Part shown: positions 42,563 to 51,976 of the stretch, piece after piece
Numbering within the stretch: the stretch's first letter is position 1
Layout of the letters: each line of letters begins with the position of its first letter
Assembly (NCBI GenBank): GCA_963708805.1
Contig: CAVPUA010000003.1
Span: 2,728,001 to 2,792,000, forward strand
Direction of reading: 5' to 3'
Source of the DNA: CAVPUA01 sp963708805
GTDB taxonomy: Bacteria > Actinomycetota > Actinomycetes > Mycobacteriales > Jatrophihabitantaceae
DNA: 64,000 nt
Notes under the pieces: generated by a model
Seen by the model: only the letters and a program-made list of their open reading frames with translations
Told to the model about the DNA's origin: nothing
Database searches by the model: none
Position numbers and translations under genes: made by a program

Positions 42563-43844
42563 CTATGACTCAACTTGGCTGTGAACGGCGCTGACCCGGC
42601 GTCGAGCATCGACCCGAACCCAACCGCGGAGGCTGCCGAACCGGCGTCGCACCGAGTCGGCGACGTGCTCGGCGGCGCTCAGCTCGGCCGATCGCGCCGG
42701 GGCCGGCGGTACCCGCGGTCAGCGTCGAGCGTCAACTGATCTCCGCCGGTGCTCACAGGCCTTAGATTCTCGGCCTTTACGCCGACCAGCCGGATGCGCG
42801 GCTGGTCGAGGGCGAGCCCACGGTAGAGCTCGACCGCCGCCTGGTGGATGGTCGCCGGTCGAGTCGGTCCAGCCGCCCAGCGTCCGGACTCGGGTGACGG
42901 TCTTGAAGTCGGCGAAGCGGATCTTGATGCCGATCGTGCGGGCGGCGAGTTCCCGGCTTCGTAATCGACCCGAGACGTCCGACGGTCTGCCGGAACAGCT
43001 CGTCGACGACCGCGCGCTCGGTGGTCAGGTCGGTGTCGAGGGTGCGGTCGGAGCTGATCGACTTCTCGACGTCGCGGGCCTGGACGCTGCGCTCGTCGAT
43101 GCCGTGGGCCAGCGCGCTGAGGTGGTCGGCCACGGCCACGCCCGACCGACCGGCGCAGCGTCTCGACCGGCGTGTCGGCCAGATCGGCAACCGTTCTGAT
43201 GCCCAGGCGGCGCAGCGGCTCGGCCGTGCGCTCGCCGACGCCCCACAGAACCGTGACCGGCAGCGGGTGCAGGAACTCCAGCGTGCGTGCGGCGGGCACG
43301 ACCAGCAGTCCGTCGGGCTTGCACCGCGCCGACGCCAGCTTGGCCACGAACTTGGTGCTGGCGACGCCGACCGAGCAGGTCAGCTGCTGCTCGTCGAGCA
43401 CCGCGTCGCCGGATCGATGGCGGCGATCTCGGCCGGGCGGCCCAGCAGCCGTTCGGCGCCCGAGACGTCGAGGAACGCCTCGTCCAGCGACAGCGGCTCG
43501 ACCAGCGGGGTGATCGACCGGCAGGATCGCCATCACCGCCGCCGACGCCTCCGAGTAGGCCTGCACGATCAGGCGGCAGGACCACCGCGTTCGGGCACAG
43601 GCGCAGTGCCTGCGACATCGACATGGCGCTGCGCACGCCGTAGCGCCGGGCCGCGTAGGACGCGGCGGCGACGACGCCGCGGGTCGATGCCGCCGACGAC
43701 CACCGGTCGGTTGCGCAGTTCGGGCCGCCGGCGGATCTCGACGCTGGCGAAGAAGGCGTCCATGTCGACGTGCAGGATCGAGCAGCCGGCATCGTCGCCG
43801 CCACCCTGCGAGTGCTCTCGGGGGATGTCCGCGCTTCGCCCCAC
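42563..43844 (-). CDS. dinB: DNA polymerase IV DinB (Y family), frameshifted as sequenced
   Basis: Error-prone translesion polymerase. The start GTG 43844 gives VGRSADIPREHSQGGG, then ILHVDMDAFFASVEIRRRPE with the first catalytic Asp, and AASYAARRYGVRSAMSMSQA. Palm and thumb pieces follow in shifted frames: CSVGVASTKFVAKLASARCK and VLWGVGERTAEPLRRLGIRT. The little-finger domain ends ALDQPRIRLVGVKAENLRPV with GGDQLTLDAD. A further break near 42700 hides the true end. In the corrected frame the protein continues ELSAAEHVADSVRRRFGSLR and stops at TAG 42563. It follows the methyltransferase and HEPN genes behind a LexA box, so SOS induction is likely. Confidence 0.88.
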
Positions 43845-43857
43845 CGCCGGTCGCCGC

Positions 43858-44553
43858 CTAGCTCGAGGACGGACGGCGGGCGAGAACGTGCCGGCGGGCC
43901 GCGATGTCGCGGTAGGGGACCGTGGCGGCAGCCAGGTTCTCGAGCTCGGACAACGCGCCCTCGGCATCGTCGCCGGCGAACTCGGTGAACACGCCGAGGC
44001 CGTGCACCTGCTCGACCGTCAGGCCGGCCGCGGCGCAGAGCTCCTCGAGGGGCAGCGGCGGAGTGCGCAGCTGCCGGGTCAACGCCTCGCGGGCCGCGGC
44101 GAGGTCGCCCGCCACGACTCGGGAGAGCACTCCAGCCACCGGGTTCGCGACGACGACGCTGACATGACCGCCCGGTCGGACCGCGGCCGCCAGGCCGGCC
44201 AGCGCGGCAGACGGGTCGTCGACCGACTCGAGCAGCCCGTGGGCCAGGACGAGGTCGAAGGATGCGGGCGTGGCGACGTCGGCGAGGGACTCGATGTCGC
44301 CCTGGACCGGATGAACCCGATCGCCAACACCCGCTTCGGCCGCGCGGCGGCTCAACGTCGCCAGCGCGTCGACGCTGATGTCGACGACGGTCACCTCGGC
44401 ACCGAGTTCGGCCAACGGCACCGCCAGGCTGCCGGTGCCGCCGCCGCAGTCGAGAACCAGGCGGCCCACCGGGTCACCGAGCACGCCGACCAGCAACTGC
44501 CAGACCACGCGCTGACGAGTCGGGGTGAGCCGAAGCGGCGCGGGAGTAGTCAC
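43858..44553 (-). CDS. SAM-dependent class I methyltransferase
   Basis: Motif I is VLDCGGGTGSLAVPLAELGA near residue 35, motif II VTVVDISVDALATLSRRAAE, then HPVQGDIESLADVATPASFD and LVLAHGLLESVDDPSAALAG, VRPGGHVSVVVANPVAG. This is a complete Rossmann-type methyltransferase of 231 residues from GTG 44553; an in-frame GTG at 44598 would add 15. The substrate cannot be read. It is 13 bases upstream of dinB and downstream of the SAV_6107-type gene on one strand, so all three probably form one transcript. Whether it acts on nucleic acid, small molecules or protein in the damage response is open. Confidence 0.85.
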   Translation of the reverse strand: MTTPAPLRLTPTRQRVVWQLLVGVLGDPVGRLVLDCGGGTGSLAVPLAELGAEVTVVDISVDALATLSRRAAEAGVGDRVHPVQGDIESLADVATPASFDLVLAHGLLESVDDPSAALAGLAAAVRPGGHVSVVVANPVAGVLSRVVAGDLAAAREALTRQLRTPPLPLEELCAAAGLTVEQVHGLGVFTEFAGDDAEGALSELENLAAATVPYRDIAARRHVLARRPSSS

Positions 44554-44628
44554 GGTGGCGACGATAATCCCTGGATCTGACGACGAGGCGGACCTCACCG
44601 CGTGATTCGGTCGGCAACCGCCGCGCGA

Positions 44629-45077
44629 TCAACTGGCCAGCGGGACGGCGAGCAGGCCGAGCGACTCGGCCACGAGGTCCGGCGAACTGCTCGACCGCGC
44701 GAACCAGGTCGTCGGCCTGGCGGTCGCTGACGACGTCGATCGCCCCCGCCTCGAGCGCGGCCCGGGTCGAGGCGCCGGCCGCGAAATAGGCCGCCCATTC
44801 GGCCAATTCAGGTGCGACCGATGTCAGCAACACCCAGGCGTTGGCGGGGCCCCGGGACCGGCGCCCCGCCGGTTGGGCCCGCTCGGCGAACAACGCCGCC
44901 GCCAGGCGTAGGGCGCCGAGATGGGCCAGCCGGAACCGTTCACCGCTGCTGAGCTCGGCGCGGGCCTCGTGCAGGACGCCCTGCGCCTGGGCGAACAGGG
45001 CCGCGCCGGAACGGCGGACCGGCGGGCCGGGAACAAGCACCGGGACGGGCACGGGGACGACGCGCTGGGACGGGCAT
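44629..45077 (-). CDS. SAV_6107-family HEPN-domain protein
   Basis: All-helical protein resembling the SAV_6107 HEPN family, known only from actinobacteria. Key stretches are SGAALFAQAQGVLHEARAEL, RFRLAHLGALRLAAALFAER, NAWVLLTSVAPELAEWAAYF and RQADDLVRAVEQF. ATG 45077 has GAGAGGTGATC upstream. An extra C near 45060 and an extra G near 44682 break the frame; removing both gives 148 residues ending DLVAESLGLLAVPLAS at TGA 44629. HEPN proteins are often RNases with an R-x4-6-H motif. I do not see a clear copy, so activity is uncertain. A perfect LexA box lies 19 bases before the start. Confidence 0.75.
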
Positions 45078-45095
45078 GATGATCACCTCTCGTCA

Positions 45096-45111
45096 TCGAA
45101 CGTCTGTTCGA
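45096..45111 (-). promoter_or_regulatory. LexA binding site (SOS box)
   Basis: TCGAACGTCTGTTCGA is a full match to the actinobacterial LexA palindrome TCGAAC-N4-GTTCGA. It lies 19 bases before the ATG of the HEPN gene (45077), overlapping the expected promoter, and heads the HEPN-methyltransferase-dinB gene set. The cysG gene ends 65 bases to its right-hand side and points the same way, so the box is downstream of cysG. Confidence 0.85.
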
Positions 45112-45160
45112 AGATACACCGTAGCGCGTCGCACCGACAATTTCGGCGCCGACGACCCGA

Positions 45161-46368
45161 TCAGACCGAGAACGGCGGCAAGACGTCGACAACCGCTCCG
45201 ACGATCACGACCGCGGGCGCACCGAGGTCCGCGGCGGCAACCGCCTCGGCCAGGCCGTCCAACCGCGCTCGGACGACGCGCTGACCCGGCAGCGAGGCGC
45301 GGTACACGGCGGCGGCCGGGGTCTCGGCCGGACGGCCGTGGTTGATCAGCTCGGCGGCGATCTTGTCGAGGCGGTCCATCGCCATGAGCAGGACCAGCGT
45401 GGACGTCGCCGTGGCCAGGGCCGACCAGTTCAGGCTGTCGCCGGAGGGACGCCCGGGGTCGAGGTGGCCGGAGACGACGGTGAAGTCGGCCGCGACGCCA
45501 CGGTGGGTCAGCGGGATGCCCGACGACCGACGGCGCCGCGAGCGCCGAACTGATGCCCGGGACGACCGTCACCGGCACCCCGGCCGCGACACAGGCAAGC
45601 ACCTCTTCGCCACCGCGGCCGAACACGAACGGGTCGCCGCCCTTCAGGCGCACGACCCGCTTGCCGGCCAGTGCACGCGCGACCAGGAGCGCGTTGATCT
45701 GATCCTGGGTGAGGTTCTGCCGGTGGGGCGACTTGCCGCAGTCGACGACCTCGACGTCGTCGGGCAGTCCGTCGATGAGGTCGCGCGGGGCGAGCCGATC
45801 GACCACGACGACATCGGCATCGGCGACCAGGCGTCGACCGCGCACGGTGATCAGCTCCGGATCTCCCGGACCGCCCCCGACGAGGGCGACGGAGCCACTA
45901 GCCGACGGGCGCGCGCGCCGGGTGGGCAGTCGCCCGAGATCGAGCGCGAGGGCGATCGCGTCGCGCACGGCCGAAGCCCGGCGCGGGTCGTCGCCCGCCG
46001 TTCACCGACACGGTCAAGTCGTCGCGCACGACGGTTGCCGCCATGCGGGCGGTGCCGCCGGGAGCGGCATCGGATCGGACACAGAAACAGCCGTTCGCCT
46101 CGGCCGACGCGGCGACGACGGCGTTCACCATCGGGTCGTCGGTGCAGGCGAACACGAGCCAAGCCCCCACGACATCGGCTTCGTCGAAGGGACGGCGCGC
46201 GATCGTGACGGCAAGGGCGTCGAGTTCGGGCACGGTCCGCGGCGCGACGACGTCGACGCGGGCCCCGGACCGGACGAGCTTGGTCACCCGCCGAAGGGCC
46301 ACGGGGCCGCCGCCCACCACCAGCACACGCCGGCCGGACACGTCGAGCATCATCGGCAGTCCGGTCAC
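45161..46368 (-). CDS. cysG: Siroheme synthase: fused precorrin-2 dehydrogenase/ferrochelatase and uroporphyrinogen-III methyltransferase
   Basis: Makes siroheme, the cofactor of the sulfite reductase at 54007. Residues 1-150 form the NAD-binding dehydrogenase/ferrochelatase (RVLVVGGGPVALRRVTKLVR; VFACTDDPMVNAVVAASAE). Residues 170-401 form the SUMT methyltransferase: VALVGGGPGDPELITVRGRR, ADADVVVVDRLAPRDLI, VVRLKGGDPFVFGRGGEE and TVVPGISSALAAPS, then GIPLTHRGVAADFTVVSGH and TSTLVLLMAMDRL. Two GGC-to-GGGC insertions, near 46004 and 45520, break it. Removing both gives exactly 401 residues from GTG 46368 to TGA 45161. It diverges from the YczE-like gene with 49 bases between starts. Confidence 0.94.
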
Positions 46369-46417
46369 GCCGCCATTGTCCGCCCTGGACAGGAACAGGG
46401 TCGACCCAGCTGCCGTT

Positions 46418-47053
46418 GTGGCAATCGTGCACACCGTCGCCGGACACTCCTGGGTGCGGGTCGTCCAGCTCGTGCTGGCCTGCGTGATTCTGGGGATCGG
46501 CGTCGCGCTGCTGCTTCGCGCCGCCCTCGGCTCCGACGGCTACTCGACGTTCGTCAACGGCCTGTCGATCACGCTGGGCGTGTCGTTCTTCTGGGTCAAC
46601 TCGGCGCTCGCCGTCGTCCTGGTCGGGTTGGCCTGGTGGCGCGGGCTGGTGCCCGACCTCGGGACGATCGTGCAACCGGTCGTCGTAGGCGCGACGGTAT
46701 CTACGACAATGGCCATCGTGCCCGCGCCCTCGCAACTCGGTGCCCGCGTCGTCCTGCTCGTCGCCGCGTTCGCGATCTTGATCGTCGGCGTCGCCGGCTA
46801 CCTCGGCAGTGCGACCGGTGCCGGGCCGACCGAAGCCGCGGCTCTGGCGTTCGACCCGCCGGTGCCGTTCCGGTGGAGCTACACCGCAGTTCAAGGCGTC
46901 GGAGCGCTGGCCGGCTGGCTGCTCGGAGCGGCGATCGGTGCCGGCACGCTGTTGGTGATCGTGCTGCTCGGGCCGGCCGTCGACCTGCTGTTCCGCGTCG
47001 TTCCGGCAATCGGCACGCCGCAGGCGCGTCGGACCCGCGCTCCCGAATGCTGA
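46418..47053 (+). CDS. YczE/YitT-like integral membrane protein
   Basis: 211 residues with five or six hydrophobic segments, for example VQLVLACVILGIGVALLLRA and VNSALAVVLVGLAWWRGL. The layout RAALGSDGYSTFVNGLSITL in the first loop is typical of the YczE family (GxxPxxxxxxGL), and VGATVSTTMAIV follows. Function is unknown. The start is GTG 46418, with GTG 46427 as an alternative. It lies 25 bases before the TSUP gene on the same strand and diverges from cysG, so it may belong with sulfur metabolism by position. The frame is also open upstream across cysG, but without membrane character there. Confidence 0.75.
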   Translation: MAIVHTVAGHSWVRVVQLVLACVILGIGVALLLRAALGSDGYSTFVNGLSITLGVSFFWVNSALAVVLVGLAWWRGLVPDLGTIVQPVVVGATVSTTMAIVPAPSQLGARVVLLVAAFAILIVGVAGYLGSATGAGPTEAAALAFDPPVPFRWSYTAVQGVGALAGWLLGAAIGAGTLLVIVLLGPAVDLLFRVVPAIGTPQARRTRAPEC

Positions 47054-47078
47054 ATCCGGTTGCCGCGCCGGACGCGCG

Positions 47079-47828
47079 GTGACCTTCGCCCTGCTCGTGC
47101 TCGCCGGGCTCGGCGCCGGGCTCACCGGAAGCATCGCCGGACTCGCGTCCCTGGTCAGTTACCCGGCCCTTCTCGCGGCCGGCCTGTCCCCCGTCAGCGC
47201 GAACGTGACCAACACCGTCGCGCTCGTCTTCAACACGATCGGTTCGACGAGTGCGTCCCGTCCCGAACTCGTCGGACAACGCCCCCGTCTGCGCCTGCTC
47301 GTCCCCGTCGGCGTGGCCGGCGGCGTGGTGGGCGGGCTGCTCGTGCTGGTCACCTCCTCGCACGACTTCGAACGGGTGGTGCCGATCTTGATCGGGCTGT
47401 CGTCGATCGCCGTTCTCGTCCAGCGACGGCCGGCGACCGTGCTCGCGCATCACGACCGGGCAGCGCCCGATGCGCGCTGGCTGTTTCCAGCCGTCTTCCT
47501 GATCGGCGTGTACGGCGGCTACTTCGGCGCGGCCGCCGGCGTGCTGCTGCTCGCCGTTCTGCTGTTCGCGACCGGCGAAGCCCTTCCGCGAAGCAACGCG
47601 ATCAAGAACGTCGTGCTCGGGGCGGCCAACGCGGTGGCGGCGCTGGCGTTCGTCGTCTTCGGACCGGTCGACTGGTCGGCGGCGATCCCGCTGGCGATCG
47701 GCTGTCTGGTCGGGGGCCGGATCGGTCCGGCTGTGGTCCGCCGGGCGCCCGCCCGGCCGCTGCGAATCGTGATCGCCGCCGCTGGTGTCGGCCTGGCCGT
47801 CTACCTCGCGGTGTCGGCGTACGGCTGA
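47079..47828 (+). CDS. TSUP (TauE/SafE)-family sulfite/sulfonate exporter-like permease
   Basis: 249 residues, seven or eight membrane segments in two similar halves. The family patterns are GAGLTGSIAGLASLVSYPAL, then NVTNTVALVFNTIGSTSASR in half one, and VYGGYFGAAAGVLLLAVLLF with SNAIKNVVLGAANAVAALAF in half two. TSUP proteins move sulfite, sulfoacetate, thiosulfate or related organic anions. Placement between siroheme synthase and sulfate-activation genes supports a sulfur-compound role. GTG 47079 is the start. Its last 28 bases overlap the end of the oppositely oriented molybdopterin oxidoreductase gene. Confidence 0.88.
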   Translation: MTFALLVLAGLGAGLTGSIAGLASLVSYPALLAAGLSPVSANVTNTVALVFNTIGSTSASRPELVGQRPRLRLLVPVGVAGGVVGGLLVLVTSSHDFERVVPILIGLSSIAVLVQRRPATVLAHHDRAAPDARWLFPAVFLIGVYGGYFGAAAGVLLLAVLLFATGEALPRSNAIKNVVLGAANAVAALAFVVFGPVDWSAAIPLAIGCLVGGRIGPAVVRRAPARPLRIVIAAAGVGLAVYLAVSAYG

Positions 47829-49936
47829 TCGGCCAGCGACCGGACGGCGACCGGGACGCCTGACATGAGGGGCATCCGGTTGATCGCTTCGACCCGATGC
47901 GTCATGGAGAGCAGCCGGTTGACGTTGCTGCCGCCCGATCGCGGGTCGGACGAGGCGACGGGACCACCCCAGCTGTGCGTCATCGACACGACACCGGAGC
48001 GCACCTTGGCGTCGGCGTGCACGACCGCGGCGAGCCGCCCGTGCGCTGACGAGACCTCGACGAGCTGTCCTTCGGCCAGACCGCGAGCCGCCAGCTCGCT
48101 CGGGTGCATGAACGCCGGGTTGTACGGGTGGTCGGGCAACCCCTCGACGTCTCGTCCGAGCGAGTTCATCACCTCGCGCATCCGCCGAACCGCCAGCCGC
48201 AGCGGGTAGGCGTCGTCGGGCTCGGCCGTCCCCAGCGCGATCTCCAACTCGATCCGCACGTCGTCGGGTAGCAGTTGGAGCCGGTCGGACGAAGTGGGCG
48301 AGCGGGGGGCGACCAGCACCGGCGCCACTTCGGCCGTCACGCCGTGCGAGCCGGCCCGTAACTCAGCCATCGGTACCCGTCCGCGTTCGGCCAGCAACGC
48401 GAGCAGATCCTCCGACGTCGGCGGCTCGGTCATGTCCAGGTCGCGCCCGGCGAAGCGCAACTGCAGGCCGAGTTGAGCCGCGAGATCGAAGAGGAACCGC
48501 CAGTCCTCGATCACGCCGGGAGGAGGGGCCAGCAACGGCGCGGCGTACTGCGCGAACGGGATCGGGAAGATCGCCTCCATCGAGACGGTGTGGTCGGCGC
48601 GTTCGAACTCGAGCGTGGGCGCGATGACGAAGTCGGCGAGCTGGGCCGTCTCGGTCAGTCGTGGGTCGATCGTGACGAGCAGGTCGAGCGATCGGAACGC
48701 GGCCGTCGCCCGCTCGGTGTCGGGCAGGGCCGACACCGGGTTGCCGCCGACCACGATCATGGCCCGTACGCGATCGGGCCCCGGCTCGAGGATCTCGTCG
48801 GGCAGGATCCCCGACGGCAGCTGGCCCAGCAAGCGGCCGACACCGCCGACCCGGCTGCGAAAGCCCTCTTCCCAGGTGCGATCAGGTGGGGCTACGTCGG
48901 CTCGCGACGCGATCATCGGCTGCAGCATCGCCGGAAGACCGACGGGTTCCCCGGCCCGCAGGTAGCGCCCGCACACCACGTTGAGGCTGATGGCCAGATG
49001 TTCGGCCACGTTCGAGTGGGGCCCCATGCACACGCCGGTGCCCGTCGACACCATCCCTCGCCGGGCCCCGCCGAAGATTCGCGCGGCCGTGACGAGGTCG
49101 GCGGCCGGAATGCCCGTGCGCCGCTCGACGACCTGCGGGGTCACCTCGCCGACGGCCAGCCGAAGATCGTCGAGGCCGTCGACGTACTGCTCACAGAAGC
49201 CGGCATCGTGCAGACCCTCGCTCAAGATCACGTGCAGAAGCCCCGCGAAGACAAGGGAATCGTGGCCGGGCAGCGGTTGAAGGTGGAGGTCGGCGCGCGC
49301 GGCCGTTTCGGTGCGGCGAGGGTCGATCACGATCAACTTCAGCCCTCGCCGACGCGCGTCACGGATGCGGGCGGACGGGTCATTGACCAACGGCCCGTCG
49401 AAGTTGCCGGCATTCAGGGACACCATCGGGTTGGTTCCCGACAACAGCCAGACGTCGGCGTCTTCGAAGCGCTGACCGCCTCCGAGGTACTGGCCCATCC
49501 GCAGCGGGACGATCCACTTCGCCGACTGGTCGATGGTCATCGTCGAGAAGTGTTTGTGCGAACCGAGCGCGCGGATCCACGACTGCAGGAACGGCCGGCT
49601 CAAGGTCGCGAACGTCGATTGCGTTCCCTGGAAGATCGCGACCGCGTCGACACCGTGCTCGTCGATGATCTTGCCGAGGCGCTCGGCGATCTCGGCCGTC
49701 GCCGAGGCCACGTCGACCGGTTGCAGGTCACCCTGATCGTCACGGCGAAGCGAGGTCGTCAAGCGCTGCGGACCGTGATGGAAGTCGCCGCCGCGGCGTC
49801 CCTTGGGGCAGGTAAATCCCCGCGAGAGCGCATTGTCGCGATCGCCGATGATCTTGGTGACGACGCCGTCGTCGATGTCCACGAGCAAGCCGCACGAGGC
49901 CTGGCAGATGCGGCAGTACGACACGTGCGTGGCCAT
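47801..49936 (-). CDS. Molybdopterin oxidoreductase with N-terminal [4Fe-4S] site
   Basis: Mo-bis-MGD enzyme of the DMSO reductase superfamily, 711 residues from ATG 49936. The N-terminal cluster ligands are Cys-x2-Cys-x3-Cys in YCRICQASCGLLVDI and a fourth Cys in GFTCPKGRRG, as in formate dehydrogenase and assimilatory nitrate reductase. Then come GTNPMVSLNAGNFDGPLVN, LIVIDPRRTETAARADLHLQ, PLPGHDSLVFAGLL and ERADHTVSMEAIFPI. The C-terminal dinucleotide-binding domain includes DHPYNPAFMHPSELAARGLA. No twin-arginine signal is seen, so it is probably cytoplasmic. No electron-transfer partner subunit or fdhD-type gene is adjacent. The substrate is unassigned. Confidence 0.9.
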   Translation of the reverse strand: MATHVSYCRICQASCGLLVDIDDGVVTKIIGDRDNALSRGFTCPKGRRGGDFHHGPQRLTTSLRRDDQGDLQPVDVASATAEIAERLGKIIDEHGVDAVAIFQGTQSTFATLSRPFLQSWIRALGSHKHFSTMTIDQSAKWIVPLRMGQYLGGGQRFEDADVWLLSGTNPMVSLNAGNFDGPLVNDPSARIRDARRRGLKLIVIDPRRTETAARADLHLQPLPGHDSLVFAGLLHVILSEGLHDAGFCEQYVDGLDDLRLAVGEVTPQVVERRTGIPAADLVTAARIFGGARRGMVSTGTGVCMGPHSNVAEHLAISLNVVCGRYLRAGEPVGLPAMLQPMIASRADVAPPDRTWEEGFRSRVGGVGRLLGQLPSGILPDEILEPGPDRVRAMIVVGGNPVSALPDTERATAAFRSLDLLVTIDPRLTETAQLADFVIAPTLEFERADHTVSMEAIFPIPFAQYAAPLLAPPPGVIEDWRFLFDLAAQLGLQLRFAGRDLDMTEPPTSEDLLALLAERGRVPMAELRAGSHGVTAEVAPVLVAPRSPTSSDRLQLLPDDVRIELEIALGTAEPDDAYPLRLAVRRMREVMNSLGRDVEGLPDHPYNPAFMHPSELAARGLAEGQLVEVSSAHGRLAAVVHADAKVRSGVVSMTHSWGGPVASSDPRSGGSNVNRLLSMTHRVEAINRMPLMSGVPVAVRSLADQPYADTAR

Positions 49937-49962
49937 GGGCGCACCATAGTGCAACGCGCGTC

Positions 49963-50616
49963 TCAGAACCGGAAACCGCCGCCACCGAATCCCCCGCCGA
50001 AACCGGGGCCCCCGCCGAAACCGCCGAAGCCCGGGCCGCCGTGGTGCTGGCCGCCGAACAGGATGTCGGCCAGCAGCATCCCGCCCATCCCCGCTGCTCC
50101 CGCCACGACCGCGCTGCGCCACCACGGCTGCGCGTACCAGCCGGTCGGGACCGGACGTCCGCCGATGGTGCCGCCCGGGTAGTAGTACGGAGTGCCCTGT
50201 CCGGGTGATGACGACGACACGTACTCATGACCGTCGATGGTGATGGTCGCGTCCTGGGCGATCGGCGCGGCCGGCAGCTCGGGACCAGGATCGAGGTCGA
50301 GCGCGATGCGGGCCGCGCGAATGTAGTACAGCCCTTCCAGCGCGGTCTGGCGTACGAAGGCGAACTGCTGCGGCGAACGGGCCGTGGCGAGCTGCGAGCT
50401 GGCCGCGGTGTACCGCTCGGACGCGTCGGCCAGAGCCTGCCGCGCGGCGAGGTCCGTACCCCCGTCGAGTGAGGTCACGCCGGCGGCGAGGCGGTCGACC
50501 CACCGCCGCGCCTCGCTCTCGGCATCGGAGATCGTGCCCCGCTCCGCGCGTGGACGGCGACTGAGGGCGAAGATTCCCGCGCCCAGCGCGAGCACGGCCA
50601 GTACCAGTAGCAACAT
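49963..50616 (-). CDS. Single-pass membrane protein with Gly-rich C-terminus, unknown function
   Basis: Starts at ATG 50616 behind GAAGGAGAC; the frame is open further up but that part lacks a ribosome site. Residues 1-17 form one membrane helix (LLLVLAVLALGAGIFALS). A helical domain follows (SEARRWVDRLAAGVTSLDGG; TALEGLYYIRAARIALDLDP). Then a conserved-looking TPYYYPGGTIGGRPVPTGWY and PWWRSAVVAGAAGMGGMLLA lead into a Gly/Phe tail (GFGGFGGGPGFGGGFGGGGF). Homologues of this layout are common hypotheticals in actinobacteria. Length is 217 residues. It lies 26 bases upstream of the molybdopterin enzyme on the same strand. Confidence 0.78.
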   Translation of the reverse strand: MLLLVLAVLALGAGIFALSRRPRAERGTISDAESEARRWVDRLAAGVTSLDGGTDLAARQALADASERYTAASSQLATARSPQQFAFVRQTALEGLYYIRAARIALDLDPGPELPAAPIAQDATITIDGHEYVSSSSPGQGTPYYYPGGTIGGRPVPTGWYAQPWWRSAVVAGAAGMGGMLLADILFGGQHHGGPGFGGFGGGPGFGGGFGGGGFRF

Positions 50617-50715
50617 GGGGGTCTCCTTCGCGACTACACGCTCCAGAAGACTCTCGAGGCCAGCGAGAAAGCTGGGGATCACCCAGGCAGCGACTGAGAC
50701 TCGATCAGGCCGATC

Positions 50716-51974
50716 TCAGTCGCGCAGTGCTGACACCATCCCGGCGGCCATCGTGGCGCCGGAGTTCTCGTCGACGAGCAGGAAGGCGCCGGTCGATCGA
50801 TTCACCGCGTACGGATCGACGATCACCGGATCGGCCGTGCGTAGGTACACGGTGCCGATGTCGTTCAGTTCCAGCTCGGCCGCCTTGTTGCTGGTGACGG
50901 TCGCGACGTCGAGCCGGCTGCACACGTCGTCGACGACGGCCCGAACCTCGCGCGTCGTGTGCTTGAGCGCGAAGCGGTCACCCGGACGCAGCGGTCGATC
51001 CGAAAGCCAGCACAGCGTTGCGGTGAACCGATTGACCGAGTGCGGCTTCGGTTCGGCGATCGACGGCGATCAGATCGCCGCGCGCGATGTCGATGTCGTC
51101 GCCGAGCCGCACGACGACCGACCGACCGGCGTCGGCCGACTCGAGCGAGCCGTCGGCGGTGTCGATCCCCTCGACCTTGCTCGTCCGCCCGGACGGCAGC
51201 ACGACGACCGGGTCGCCGACCGCGAGCGTGCCCGCCTCGATCCGGCCGGCGTAGCCGCGGTAGTCGGGGTGCTCGGCGCTGCGCGGGCGCACAACCATCT
51301 GCACCGGCAGCCGGGCCGGCACCTTCGACGTCGACCGCGGCTGGACCTCTTCGAGGAACTCCAGCAGCGACGGTCCGGTGTACCAGGCCATGTGCTCGGA
51401 GCGATCGACGACGTTGTCGCCGACGAGCGCGGCGACCGGGATCGGGGTGAACGACTCGAGGCGCAGGCTCTGCGCGGCCGCGGCGAAGTCGGTCACGATC
51501 GCGGTCGAAGACGTCCTCGGCGTAGTCGACGAGATCCATCTTGTTGACGGCCAGCACGACGTGCTCGACCCGCAACAGCGACGCGACCGCCGCGTGCCGC
51601 TTGGTCTGCTCGACGACGCCGCTGCGGGCGTCGACCAGGATCACGGCGACGTCGGCCGTCGAGGCGCCGGTGACGGTGTTGCGGGTGTACTGCACGTGGC
51701 CGGGTGTGTCGGCCAGGATGAACGTGCGGCGGCCGGTGGCGAAGTAGCGGTAGGCGACGTCGATCGTGATGCCCTGCTCGCGTTCGGCCCGCAGGCCGTC
51801 GACGAGCAGCGCCAGGTCGGCCCCGTCGTACCCGCGCCGCTCGCTGGCGGCCTCGACCGCGGAGAGTTGGTCGGTCAGGACGGCCTTGGCGTCGTGCAAC
51901 AGGCGTCCCACCAGGGTGGACTTCCCGTCGTCGACCGAGCCCGCGGTCACGACCCGCAGAAGTTCACCCGGCAT
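50716..51974 (-). CDS. cysN: Sulfate adenylyltransferase GTPase subunit CysN
   Basis: Elongation-factor-like GTPase that drives APS formation with CysD. G1 is TAGSVDDGKSTLVGRLLHDA (residues 10-29). The switch region is REQGITIDVAYRYFATGRRT, G3 is DTPGHVQYTRN and G4 is VLAVNKMDLVDY. The beta-barrel domains follow: VRPRSAEHPDYRGYAGRIEA, GDPVVVLPSGRTSKVEGIDT and GDRFALKHTTREVRAVVDDV. Two one-base insertions, near 51500 and 51060, break it. Removing them gives 418 residues from ATG 51974 to TGA 50716. It starts 2 bases after cysD. There is no fused CysC kinase domain; cysC is separate at the head of the operon. Confidence 0.95.
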
Positions 51975-51976
51975 GT

